Of a stretch of 7,784 nucleotides of DNA, positions 1-6,292 are shown one piece after another. The stretch spans positions 1-7,784 of the forward strand of contig DTZQ01000521.1 of NCBI GenBank assembly GCA_012961305.1, in the 5' to 3' direction. Below the pieces are notes generated by a model. It saw only the letters and a program-made list of their open reading frames with translations. It was not told where the DNA came from and did no database searches. The translations under genes were made by a program, and so were the position numbers. Origin of the DNA: Armatimonadota bacterium (GTDB lineage Bacteria > Armatimonadota > UBA10988 > DTZQ01). Numbering within the stretch: position 1 is the stretch's first letter; each line of letters begins with the position of its first letter.

Positions 1-1187
1 GCGTTGGTCATTACCGCTTCCAGGCGAGCCTCGCGCGGTTCGTTGGGCACGCAGTCCAGGTCGCACTCCGGGTCAGGAGTTTCGTAGTTGATGGTCGGGG
101 GGATGAGGTTATGAATCAGGGCCAATACGGAGATGACGAATTCCACACTGCCCGCGGCTCCCAACAGATGTCCGGTCATGGATTTGGTTGAACTGACGGG
201 CAAGTGGTAGGCATAGGAGCCAAACACCTTTTTGATGCTGACCGTTTCTGAGGCATCACCGGCCGGCGTAGAGGGGGCGTGGGCATTGAGATAATCTATG
301 TCTGCGGGATTGAGACTGGCGTCCTGGAGGGCTGAGTGCATACAGTAGGCTGCCCCGGTGCCACAGGGGAGCGGAGCGGCTACGTGATAGGCATCCCCAC
401 TCAGACCGTAACCGATGACCTCGGCGTAAATCCGGGCCCCTCGTCGCTGGGCGTGGGCCAACGACTCCAAAATCACGACTCCGGCCCCCTCACCCATGAG
501 AAACCCGTCCCGGTCTCGGTCGAAGGGGCGACTGGCTCGTTGGGGTTCCTCGTTCCGGGTGGTCATGGCTTTCATAGCGGCAAAGCCGGCAATGGGCAAA
601 GGCCGAATGGCGGCCTCCGCTCCCCCAGCAATGACCGCCTCTGCCTCGCCATACTGAATCCACCGGAAGGCATCCCCAATAGCATGGGCTCCCGTGGCAC
701 AGGCCGTCACTACGGACTTGTTGGGCCCCCGGGCTCCGGTGAGGATGGAAACGTACCCCGCTCCCATGTTGGCAATGAGCATGGGCACGAAAAGGGGACT
801 CACCCACTTAGGTCCCTTCTCCAACAGGGCCCTATGTTCACGGTCCCAAGTTTCGACCCCACCAATGCCCGAACCGATAAGCACTCCTATCCGGTCGCGA
901 TTCTGGTCGGTGATTTCCAGACCGGCATCGGCTACGGCTTGTAGGGCGGCCACTACTGCATACTGGGTGACCCGGTCCATCCGCCGCAGGTGTTTACGTT
1001 CTACATGCTCCTCTGGGCGGAAGTCCTTCACCTGGGCCGCAATTCTCGTTTCGTAGCCGGTGGAGTCGAAATAAGTAATCGGCCCCGCCCCTGATTTGCC
1101 ACGCAGAAGTGCTTCCCAAAGCGTGCGGCAATCATTGCCCAGCGGGGTAATTACACCCATCCCCGTAACAACCACCCGTTGTTTCAT
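1..1187 (-). CDS. fabF: 3-oxoacyl-ACP synthase II (FabF), C-terminus cut by window edge
   Basis: Condensing enzyme that extends acyl-ACP by two carbons using malonyl-ACP in cytoplasmic type II fatty acid synthesis. 395 complete codons are visible; the family is usually about 412 residues, so roughly the last 17, including the GFGG(T/H)N gating loop, lie beyond the window. The thiolase fold is clear: N-terminal VVVTGMGVITPLG (5-17), nucleophile Cys163 in TACATGAHAIG, His303, and His340 in SSTKSMTGHLLGAAGSVE. These three catalytic numbers match E. coli FabF exactly. The ATG at 1185-1187 follows GGGGAG with a 6-nt gap, 26 nt after the acpP stop, so it is co-transcribed with acpP. Odd point: the highly conserved His303 loop reads AHAPST instead of AHGTST, so Gly304 is Ala and Thr305 is Pro. 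Family identity is certain; full normal activity is inferred only. Confidence 0.96.
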   Translation of the reverse strand, partial: MKQRVVVTGMGVITPLGNDCRTLWEALLRGKSGAGPITYFDSTGYETRIAAQVKDFRPEEHVERKHLRRMDRVTQYAVVAALQAVADAGLEITDQNRDRIGVLIGSGIGGVETWDREHRALLEKGPKWVSPLFVPMLIANMGAGYVSILTGARGPNKSVVTACATGAHAIGDAFRWIQYGEAEAVIAGGAEAAIRPLPIAGFAAMKAMTTRNEEPQRASRPFDRDRDGFLMGEGAGVVILESLAHAQRRGARIYAEVIGYGLSGDAYHVAAPLPCGTGAAYCMHSALQDASLNPADIDYLNAHAPSTPAGDASETVSIKKVFGSYAYHLPVSSTKSMTGHLLGAAGSVEFVISVLALIHNLIPPTINYETPDPECDLDCVPNEPREARLEAVMTN

Positions 1188-1213
1188 ATCTTACTCCCCA
1201 TCAGCGGTGGCTG

Positions 1214-1447
1214 CTAACCGAGGCGTGATTCGATGTACTCTACCGCATCAGCGATGGTTACGATTTGCTCCGCATCCTCATCGGGAATTTCGAGGTCAAA
1301 CTCCTCTTCAATCCGCATAATCAGTTCCACTACATCCAGGGAATCCGCCCCCAAATCCTCCACAAAGGAAGCATCCGGTTTTACTTTTTCCTCCTCCACA
1401 CCCAATTGGTCTACGATGATGTCCCGTATTTTTTCGTACACCGACAT
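1214..1447 (-). CDS. acpP: Acyl carrier protein (AcpP)
   Basis: Small acidic four-helix carrier that holds growing acyl chains on a 4'-phosphopantetheine arm and passes them between FabD, FabH, FabG, FabF and PlsX. From the chosen ATG it has 77 residues, the usual size. The attachment serine is Ser36 in DLGADSLDVVELIM, followed by the acidic recognition helix (EEEFDLEIPDEDAE). The start is not certain. The ATG at 1445-1447 matches where the family normally begins (MSVYEKIRDII) but has only an AGGTGG about 16 nt upstream. An in-frame TTG at 1481-1483 would add 12 residues (LPPLKGGKSTEA) and sits only 3 nt after a strong AGGAGG, which is too close for an ideal start. I prefer the ATG by family length. 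The gene lies between fabG and fabF, with an unusually long hairpin-bearing spacer before it. Confidence 0.95.
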   Translation of the reverse strand: MSVYEKIRDIIVDQLGVEEEKVKPDASFVEDLGADSLDVVELIMRIEEEFDLEIPDEDAEQIVTIADAVEYIESRLG

Positions 1448-1508
1448 GGCTTCTGTGCTTTTGCCACCTTTGAGAGGCGGCAATGCCCTCCTTTCTATGA
1501 GATTAGGT

Positions 1509-1523
1509 GCCGCCGGTGGCGGC
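1509..1523 (-). promoter_or_regulatory. GC-rich hairpin in the fabG-acpP spacer
   Basis: On the minus strand the 6-base arms GCCGCC and GGCGGC are perfectly complementary around a 3-nt loop (ACC), 28 nt after the fabG stop. No run of T follows, so it is not a standard intrinsic terminator. A second, weaker hairpin (GCCGCC pairing with GGTGGC, one G-U pair, 7-nt loop) lies at about 1462-1480, between the AGGAGG and the ATG of acpP. A stable stem upstream of acpP could mark an RNA processing site, a partial terminator, or a stabilising 5' end that helps acpP mRNA accumulate above its neighbours. This role is inferred. Confidence 0.5.
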
Positions 1524-1551
1524 TGAAGGAAAGGAAACGGTCGCTAAACTT

Positions 1552-2298
1552 TCACCTCACTAAACCCCCGTCCACTTTAAGCACCTGGCCGGTGATGTAG
1601 TTGGCTGCTTCAGAGGCCAGAAAGACTACTGCTTGGGCCACATCCTCCGGCGTCCCCAGACGCCTCAACGGAATACGTTCCCGGATTTTCTCCCGCACTT
1701 CCTCGCTGAGGGCCTCCGTTAGGCCCACGCCTATGAAACCTGGAGCCACGGCATTCACGGTAATATTGCGACTGCCCAATTCCAAGGCCAACGTTTTAGT
1801 GAGACCAATTAGACCGGCTTTGGAGGCGGCATAGTTGGCCTGGCCGGGATTGCCACTTACTCCTACGACTGAGGAGATGTTGATGATGCGTCCATAACGC
1901 TGGCGCATCATAGGCCGCACCGCCGCTCGACAGCAGTTGAAGGCGCCCCGCAGGTTGACGGCCAATACTTCCTCCCACTGCTCGTCGGTCATGCGCACAA
2001 TCAGCGCGTCGCGGGCAATGCCCGCGTTGTTTACTAAAATGTCCACCCGGCCGAACTCCTCAACAGCCCGGGCAATGAGTTCGTTGGCTACCGCGCTCTC
2101 GGTTACGCTCCCCCGCACGGTGGTCGCCGGACGACCCAGAGCGCGAATTTCCTGGGCCACTTCCGCCAGGCTCTCTCCCTCGAGGTCATTGAGTACCAAA
2201 TTGGCTCCCTCCCGGGCCAGGGCCAGGGCGATGGCCCGGCCTATGTTTCGCCCTGCCCCCGTTACTACCGCCGTTTTATCTAACAACAGTTCACCCAT
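1552..2298 (-). CDS. fabG: 3-oxoacyl-ACP reductase (FabG), SDR family
   Basis: Reduces 3-oxoacyl-ACP to (R)-3-hydroxyacyl-ACP, the first reduction of each elongation cycle. It has 248 residues, the normal length, with a Rossmann fold of the short-chain dehydrogenase type. The cofactor loop is TGAGRNIGRA (13-22), followed by LVNNAG (88-93) and the catalytic set Asn115, Ser143, Tyr156 and Lys160 (YAASK). The C-terminal part is typical (IPLRRLGTPEDVAQAVVFLAS, then GQVLKVDGG). The ATG follows GGAGG with a 5-nt gap, so the start is firm. Differences from the common FabG pattern: Asn18 replaces Gly in the TGxxxGxG loop, an Asp (38) ends the second strand, and the usual TDMT after PGFI is VGLT at 191-194. 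The Asp may favour NADH, but Arg17 resembles NADPH users, so cofactor choice is open. Placement between fabD and acpP supports the fatty acid role. Confidence 0.95.
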   Translation of the reverse strand: MGELLLDKTAVVTGAGRNIGRAIALALAREGANLVLNDLEGESLAEVAQEIRALGRPATTVRGSVTESAVANELIARAVEEFGRVDILVNNAGIARDALIVRMTDEQWEEVLAVNLRGAFNCCRAAVRPMMRQRYGRIINISSVVGVSGNPGQANYAASKAGLIGLTKTLALELGSRNITVNAVAPGFIGVGLTEALSEEVREKIRERIPLRRLGTPEDVAQAVVFLASEAANYITGQVLKVDGGLVR

Positions 2299-2324
2299 TG
2301 CTTCCTCCGATGAGCAGGCAGCAG

Positions 2325-2394
2325 TCAGCCATCAGACCTCATACAAGTTGCGAATTACCATTTACGTTTTACGTCTTGCGTTTGGTGTTTTACG
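2325..2394 (-). repeat. Degenerate 7-bp tandem repeat between fabD and fabG
   Basis: Read on the minus strand from 2394, the spacer divides into about ten consecutive 7-base units, beginning CGTAAAA at 2394-2388 and recurring as CGTAAAA at 2373-2367 and CGTAAAT at 2366-2360. Other units are variants (CGCAAGA, GGTAATT, CGCAACT, TGTATGA, GGTCTGA, TGGCTGA). G is at position 2 in nine of ten units, and A or T fills the last position throughout. The tract is AT-richer than the surrounding coding sequence. It starts 2 nt after the fabD stop and decays before the fabG ribosome binding site. No gene is seen in it. Degenerate heptamer repeats are known in some bacteria, for example cyanobacteria; identity with any named family is not established here. 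Confidence 0.7.
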
Positions 2395-2396
2395 CC

Positions 2397-3314
2397 TCAA
2401 GCCCTTAACCAAGGTGCTTCAGGGCCGGAGACGGAATAACGCTCTGCCTGGGGCAGGGTTCGGGCTACCAAGCCCGTCAGTACGCTGCCGGGGCCGATTT
2501 CTACGAAAGTGGTTACACCCTCCTGGGCCATACGCTGTAGGGATTCCACCCAGCGAACCCCGTTGGTTAGTTGACGAGCCAATTTCTCCCGCAGGGCAGC
2601 CGCGGCTGTGGTTGGCTCTGCATCCACGTTGGTCACCACTGGCACCTGTGCATCTCGCCAAGTAGCCCGCTGTAATTCCACCTCCAGTCCCGCAGCCGCC
2701 GGAGCCATCAGCGGGGTGTGGAATGCCCCGCTGACCCTCAAGGGCACCACTCGTCCTCCGCGCTCCCGGGCCCAAGCAGCAACCTGCTCTACCGCCACTG
2801 CTTCTCCAGAAACAACCACCTGTCCCGGCGCATTGTAGTTGGCCGGACAGACTGTCCCCCAGGCTGTTGCCTCCGCACACAGAGTTTCTACTTCCTCTGC
2901 CGTCAGTTTCAAAATGGCAACCATAGTGCCCGGTCGGAGGCGGCTGGCATCCCGCATGAGTTCCCCGCGTCGCCGGACCAATTGGAGGGCCGTAGGGAAG
3001 TCTAAGGCCCCGGCCACTAAAAGGGCCGTATATTCCCCCAAACTGTGTCCGGCTAAGAAGGCCGGCTGCACCCCTTGGTCAGCCACCAGTTGCCAGAGGG
3101 CGTAGGAGACCACCAGCAAGGCCGGTTGAGCGTTCTGCGTCTGATGCAGTTCCCCCTCCGGCCCTTCAAAGCAGAGCCGGCTGAGGGCAAATCCCAACTG
3201 TTGGTCGGCCTGTGCAAATACCGCCCGGACCCGTTCATCGGCCTCGTAGGCCGCCCGACCCATGCCCACGGCCTGGGAACCTTGGCCGGGGAACAGAAAA
3301 GCAACTTTACCCAT
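2397..3314 (-). CDS. fabD: Malonyl-CoA:ACP transacylase (FabD)
   Basis: Moves malonyl from malonyl-CoA to AcpP, supplying the extender unit for FabH and FabF. It has 305 residues from the chosen ATG, close to the usual 300-310. Visible motifs are the N-terminal FPGQGSQ (8-14, Gln11 in the oxyanion hole), the nucleophile Ser91 in GHSLGEYTAL, Arg116 in RRRGELM (binds the malonyl carboxylate), His199 in GAFHTPLM, and the C-terminal EIGPGSVLTGL. The frame is open to an in-frame ATG at 3365, but family members begin at MGKVAFLFPGQGSQ, so I place the start at 3312-3314. That start overlaps the last 8 bases of fabH (ATGGGTAA), which suggests translational coupling; the local ribosome binding site is weak (TAAGG). 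A 98-bp repeat-bearing spacer follows before fabG. Confidence 0.96.
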   Translation of the reverse strand: MGKVAFLFPGQGSQAVGMGRAAYEADERVRAVFAQADQQLGFALSRLCFEGPEGELHQTQNAQPALLVVSYALWQLVADQGVQPAFLAGHSLGEYTALLVAGALDFPTALQLVRRRGELMRDASRLRPGTMVAILKLTAEEVETLCAEATAWGTVCPANYNAPGQVVVSGEAVAVEQVAAWARERGGRVVPLRVSGAFHTPLMAPAAAGLEVELQRATWRDAQVPVVTNVDAEPTTAAAALREKLARQLTNGVRWVESLQRMAQEGVTTFVEIGPGSVLTGLVARTLPQAERYSVSGPEAPWLRA

Positions 3315-4326
3315 AGGCCTTACCAGTACCTTCCTTACCCTGGCTCCAGCGAACCAAGGCAGCACCCCAGGTCAGGCCAGCGCCGAAACCCACCATCAAC
3401 ACGTTATCTCCTCGCCGCAGAAGTCCTTGCTCATCGGCTTCCGCCAGAGCAATGGGGATGGAGGCCGCCGAGGTGTTGCCATAGCGGTGGACGTTGACGA
3501 AGACCTTTTCCGGCGGGAGGCCCAGTCGCTTGGCCGCGGCGTCAATGATTCGGATGTTGGCCTGGTGGGGAATAAACCAGTCCACCTCCGCGGGCCGCAG
3601 GTGGCACCGATGTAAAACCCGTTCACAGGCTTCCCCTTGGATGCGCACGGCGAACTTGAACACCTCATTGCCGTTCATGCGAATATAAGGATGCCGCCCG
3701 AATTTCGCTGCCTGGGGGTTCGCCGGGTAATCGTCCACCACTTTTAGATGGTCAGCGCTGCTTCCATCTGAACCCAAGTCTATCCCCAGCAGGCCATAGC
3801 CGGGGGGAACGGGTTGCAGCACTACCGCTCCGGCCCCGTCGCCGAACAGAACGCAAGTGCTCCGGTCAGTCCAGTCCACCAAGTGGCTCATGCACTCCGC
3901 CCCGATGACCAAGACCGTCTCATACAGGCCGGTGGCGATGAACTGCGCCCCCATGGCTAAGGCATAGATGAACCCGGAACAGGCCACGCCAACATCGGCG
4001 GCTCCGGCTCGTCGGGCTCCTAACCGATGTTGTACCAGGCTGGCTGTGCTGGGGAAAATCATGTCCGGGGTGACGGTGGCGACCAGGACAAAGTCCACTT
4101 GGCTGGGAGATAGGTCAGCCCGGGAAAGGGCTTGCTCCGCCGCCGCCGTAGCCAAGTCTGAAGTGGTTTGGTCGGGCCGGACGATGCGGCGTTCCACTAT
4201 GCCTGTGCGGGTGCGAATCCATTCATCACTGGTATCTACCATCTGGGCGAGGTCAAAATTGGTCAACCGCCGCTCCGGCACACTCATCCCCGTGCCCACG
4301 ATACCTACTGCTCTACCTACTCCCAC
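3307..4326 (-). CDS. fabH: 3-oxoacyl-ACP synthase III (FabH)
   Basis: Starts fatty acid synthesis by condensing an acyl-CoA primer with malonyl-ACP. It has 339 residues from the chosen start. The catalytic triad is Cys116 (DVGVACSGF), His254 (IPHQANIRI) and Asn284 (RYGNTSAASIP). SDEWIRTRTGI near residue 33 and the FGDGAGAVVL segment are also typical. Start choice: the frame is open to an ATG at 4362 inside plsX, but a GTG at 4324-4326 has AGGAGG six bases upstream (4333-4338) and lies just outside plsX, giving the normal N-terminus (VGIVGTGMSVPERRL). The last 8 bases overlap fabD. Primer choice (acetyl or branched acyl-CoA) cannot be read from the sequence. Confidence 0.95.
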   Translation of the reverse strand: MGVGRAVGIVGTGMSVPERRLTNFDLAQMVDTSDEWIRTRTGIVERRIVRPDQTTSDLATAAAEQALSRADLSPSQVDFVLVATVTPDMIFPSTASLVQHRLGARRAGAADVGVACSGFIYALAMGAQFIATGLYETVLVIGAECMSHLVDWTDRSTCVLFGDGAGAVVLQPVPPGYGLLGIDLGSDGSSADHLKVVDDYPANPQAAKFGRHPYIRMNGNEVFKFAVRIQGEACERVLHRCHLRPAEVDWFIPHQANIRIIDAAAKRLGLPPEKVFVNVHRYGNTSAASIPIALAEADEQGLLRRGDNVLMVGFGAGLTWGAALVRWSQGKEGTGKAYG

Positions 4327-4338
4327 GTCTCTCCTCCT
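4327..4338 (-). promoter_or_regulatory. Ribosome binding site that fixes the GTG start of fabH
   Basis: On the minus strand AGGAGG (4338-4333) is followed by a 6-nt spacer and then GTG. It lies in the 19-nt gap after the plsX TAG. This is the best Shine-Dalgarno match near the start and is the reason for preferring GTG at 4326 over the ATG at 4362. Confidence 0.8.
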
Positions 4339-4345
4339 CGGACGG

Positions 4346-5392
4346 CTATTTTCCAGGACCACGGGAAAAGCCTCCCACGGGTTGATTGAGGGCCCTTTTC
4401 CGCTCCTGCGCGGAGAATACTTCGCAGGTGTGCTCTACTACCCGCCGCTCCACGGCTTCTTGGGCCACTCGCACGGCGTTCAGGATGGCCTTGGCCCGCG
4501 AACGTCCGTGGCAAATCACCACTACGCCGTTCAACCCCAGCAGGAGCGCCCCTCCATATTCGCTGTAATCCAAGCGCCGGGCTATATCTTGCAGCGCTGG
4601 CCGCAAGAGAGCGCCCCCTATTTTGGTTAGCAGGTTGGTGTTAACGGCTCCATGCAAGTATTCCCAGAACAGTTCGACGAACCCTTCGGCTATCTTTAAC
4701 AGGAGGTTCCCAGAGAAACCATCACAAACAATCACATCAGCCACTCCCCCGAAGACATCCTTGGCATCCACGTTGCCGATGAAGTTTAAATCCGCCTTTT
4801 GCAACAGAGGATAAGTTTGGCGCGTAAGCGCATTGCCCTTCCCTTCTTCCTCCCCAATGTTCAGCAAACCCACCCGGGGGTAAAGGAGACGTAACATTCG
4901 ACTCATGTACAGGCTGGCTAAACGGGCAAAAACTACCAGATGTTCCGGCTGACAGTCCACGTTGCCCCCGGCATCAATAACCATGGTCCACTTTTTATCC
5001 CGCACCGGAAGAAGGATGCCAATACCTGGGCGAGGGACCTCCTCCACCGTCCCCAGATACAACTTGCCGGCTGCTACCGCCGCCCCGGTGTTGCCAGCGG
5101 TGACCAACGCCCGGTCGTTTTTCTCCCGCAGCAAACGCACCCCTACTACAATGGAGGAATCGGGTTTGCGCCGTACCGCCGTGCCTGGAGCCTCATTCAT
5201 GCCAATAACTTGAGAAGCATGGTGTATCTCCACCCCTTCCACTTTTCCCCAAGTGGTTAATTCCTCCCGCAGGCGCGTTTCGTCCCCCACCAATACGATG
5301 GGGAGATGATAAGTACGAGCAGCCACCACCGCTCCAGCCACAATCTCCTGCGGCGCGTAATCTCCACCCATGGCATCAATGACCACTTCCAT
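4346..5392 (-). CDS. plsX: Phosphate acyltransferase (PlsX)
   Basis: Converts acyl-ACP and phosphate to acyl-phosphate, which PlsY then uses to acylate glycerol-3-phosphate; it links fatty acid synthesis to the membrane. It has 348 residues, within the family range. Family motifs appear in order: DAMGGDYAP (6-14), TAGNTGA (98-104), DAGGNVDC (140-147), LNIGEEEGKG (177-186), FIGNVDAKDVF (204-214), CDGFSGN (223-229) and DYSEYGGALLLGLNG (275-289). No signal peptide or transmembrane helix is evident, as expected for a peripheral enzyme. The ATG follows GGAGG with a 6-nt gap, 24 nt after the rpmF stop. No fapR regulator gene lies next to it, unlike in many Firmicutes. Confidence 0.97.
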   Translation of the reverse strand: MEVVIDAMGGDYAPQEIVAGAVVAARTYHLPIVLVGDETRLREELTTWGKVEGVEIHHASQVIGMNEAPGTAVRRKPDSSIVVGVRLLREKNDRALVTAGNTGAAVAAGKLYLGTVEEVPRPGIGILLPVRDKKWTMVIDAGGNVDCQPEHLVVFARLASLYMSRMLRLLYPRVGLLNIGEEEGKGNALTRQTYPLLQKADLNFIGNVDAKDVFGGVADVIVCDGFSGNLLLKIAEGFVELFWEYLHGAVNTNLLTKIGGALLRPALQDIARRLDYSEYGGALLLGLNGVVVICHGRSRAKAILNAVRVAQEAVERRVVEHTCEVFSAQERKRALNQPVGGFSRGPGK

Positions 5393-5416
5393 ACTCCGCC
5401 TCCACGAGGATGGGCC

Positions 5417-5608
5417 CTATTCTTCTTTGCGCTCTTTGGGTTGATAAATTTCGCGCCCTTTGTAATAGCCGCAGTAGGGACATGCATGATGCGGCAGGTG
5501 TTGCTGACGGCAATTAGGGCAAATCACTAACCGAGGGATGTTTAACTTCCAGTGCGCCCGCCGCTTGTTTCGCCGGGCCTTGCTGGTGCGTCGCTTAGGA
5601 ACGGCCAT
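5417..5608 (-). CDS. rpmF: 50S ribosomal protein L32
   Basis: Large-subunit ribosomal protein of 63 residues. The basic N-terminus (MAVPKRRTSKARRNKRRAHW) is diagnostic of L32. It is the zinc-binding form, with Cys30-x2-Cys33 and Cys43-x2-Cys46 making a zinc ribbon. The C-terminal tail is rich in lysine and glutamate. The ATG follows AAGGAG with a 9-nt gap; that site overlaps the yceD stop codon, and only 6 nt separate the two genes, so translation is probably coupled. The pairing of yceD and rpmF ahead of plsX is conserved in many bacteria. Confidence 0.97.
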   Translation of the reverse strand: MAVPKRRTSKARRNKRRAHWKLNIPRLVICPNCRQQHLPHHACPYCGYYKGREIYQPKERKEE

Positions 5609-5614
5609 AGACTT

Positions 5615-6130
5615 CTACTCCTTTTTCTCCAGCAGCGCCCTCAATTTCTGCCAGCGCGGGTCTATGAGAGTTTCCCCCTCCCGCATGGTTGCCATCCCCC
5701 CTAAGCCCGGACAATCTTCCCGGCAAAGGGGCTGAATGGGCAGCGCCAGCAGCACCGCTTGGCGCACGAGTTCCGAAAGGTCAATAAGTTCCTCCGGGAG
5801 GACCAGAAGTTCTCCTTCTTCGGTCCAGCGCTCTGGCCCGTCGGCCATGACCCTTTCGTTTCCCGTACCCACCAAGTAGTGTTCCTCCACCTCACATTCA
5901 CAGACATACTGAAACGGGGTCAAACATCGAGCGCACTCTAAAGGAACTTCTGCCCGGACCTGACCCCGTACTAACAACCGCTGTCCAGCCACCTGGATGC
6001 GAATTTGGCCCGTAACTTCACCCTGCCACAGGGGGTCTGTTTGTTCGTCCAAGGCTAAACGCTCCCCGAAGGGAAACACCTTCTCTTCCACCCCGCTGGC
6101 CAGTAGGTCCTCTACTCTAACCTTCAGCAT
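5615..6130 (-). CDS. yceD: YceD/DUF177 family protein, second cysteine pair missing
   Basis: Member of the DUF177 family, which in E. coli and plants has been linked to normal 23S rRNA accumulation; the molecular role is not settled. It has 171 residues. Family marks are LECARCLTPF (65-73, Cys66 and Cys69), the acidic middle, LIDLSELVRQAVLLALPIQPLC (115-136), Cys140 in REDC, and the terminal IDPRWQKLRALL. Odd point: after Cys140 most relatives continue with a second cysteine pair in a GLCPxCG-like stretch; here it reads GLGGMATM with no cysteine, while the downstream IDPRW is intact and in frame, so this is not a simple frameshift. Extra cysteines occur at 77 and 79. First gene of the fatty acid operon, about 125 nt downstream of the predicted transcription start, with a weak ribosome binding site (GGGAG, 12 nt away). 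Confidence 0.88.
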   Translation of the reverse strand: MLKVRVEDLLASGVEEKVFPFGERLALDEQTDPLWQGEVTGQIRIQVAGQRLLVRGQVRAEVPLECARCLTPFQYVCECEVEEHYLVGTGNERVMADGPERWTEEGELLVLPEELIDLSELVRQAVLLALPIQPLCREDCPGLGGMATMREGETLIDPRWQKLRALLEKKE

Positions 6131-6257
6131 TTTGGTAACTTGCTCCCTTATTTTCCACCGCTAATTAGTTCGGAATAGAACAGGACCTCACGCCCCCTTT
6201 CCCGCCCGAGGCATACCCTCCATTCTGCCTTTACGGCGCACTCCAACGGGAGAAGGG
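6131..6257 (-). promoter_or_regulatory. Foldable 5' leader of the yceD-rpmF-fab operon
   Basis: The predicted transcript begins near 6257 and has about 125 nt before yceD. Its first bases, CCCTTCTCCCG (6257-6247), can pair with CGGGAAAGGGG (6204-6194) in ten of eleven positions, counting one G-U pair. Inside that stem AGGCA (6230-6226) pairs with TGCCT (6213-6209). A further small hairpin GTTC/GAAC lies at 6168-6181, next to the palindrome CTAATTAG (6161-6168). No terminator T-run is present. It matches no riboswitch class I can recognise; a control role, by protein or ribosome, is inferred from its length and pairing only. Confidence 0.45.
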
Positions 6258-6263
6258 ATTTTC

Positions 6264-6292
6264 ATTATACCACAACAAAACCCTTAGCGCAA
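6264..6292 (-). promoter_or_regulatory. Sigma-70-type promoter for the fatty acid operon
   Basis: On the minus strand there is a perfect -10 TATAAT (6269-6264), extended by an upstream TGG, and a partial -35 TTGCGC (6292-6287) at 17-bp spacing. This is the only strong promoter I can see, and it lies in the only gene-free gap of size. It should drive yceD through fabF. The good -10 with its TGn extension can make up for the weak -35. Confidence 0.75.

Noticed and set aside
336..944. 202-codon open frame on the plus strand
   Set aside because: It lies wholly antisense to fabF, has low-complexity Gly/Pro/Arg-rich content, and FabF is unmistakable on the other strand.
1937..2665. 242-codon open frame on the plus strand
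   Set aside because: It is antisense to fabG and fabD and crosses the repeat spacer. The translation shows no recognisable domain and is a GC-bias shadow.
3315..3365. Longer FabD from an ATG at 3365
   Set aside because: It would add 17 residues inside fabH that the family lacks, whereas the ATG at 3314 gives the normal N-terminus.
5680..5715. Frameshift as the cause of the missing cysteines in YceD
   Set aside because: The downstream IDPRW-x-KL motif stays in the same frame and no CPxCG-like peptide appears in the other frames.
6161..6168. CTAATTAG palindrome as a FapR or FabT operator
   Set aside because: It does not match the FapR or FabT consensus as I know them, and an 8-bp palindrome alone is weak evidence.
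6200..6226. Small leader ORF (ATGGAGGGT... ending TGA, 11 codons) in the operon leader
   Set aside because: It has no ribosome binding site and no codon pattern such as repeated regulatory codons, and its bases are better explained by the leader stem.
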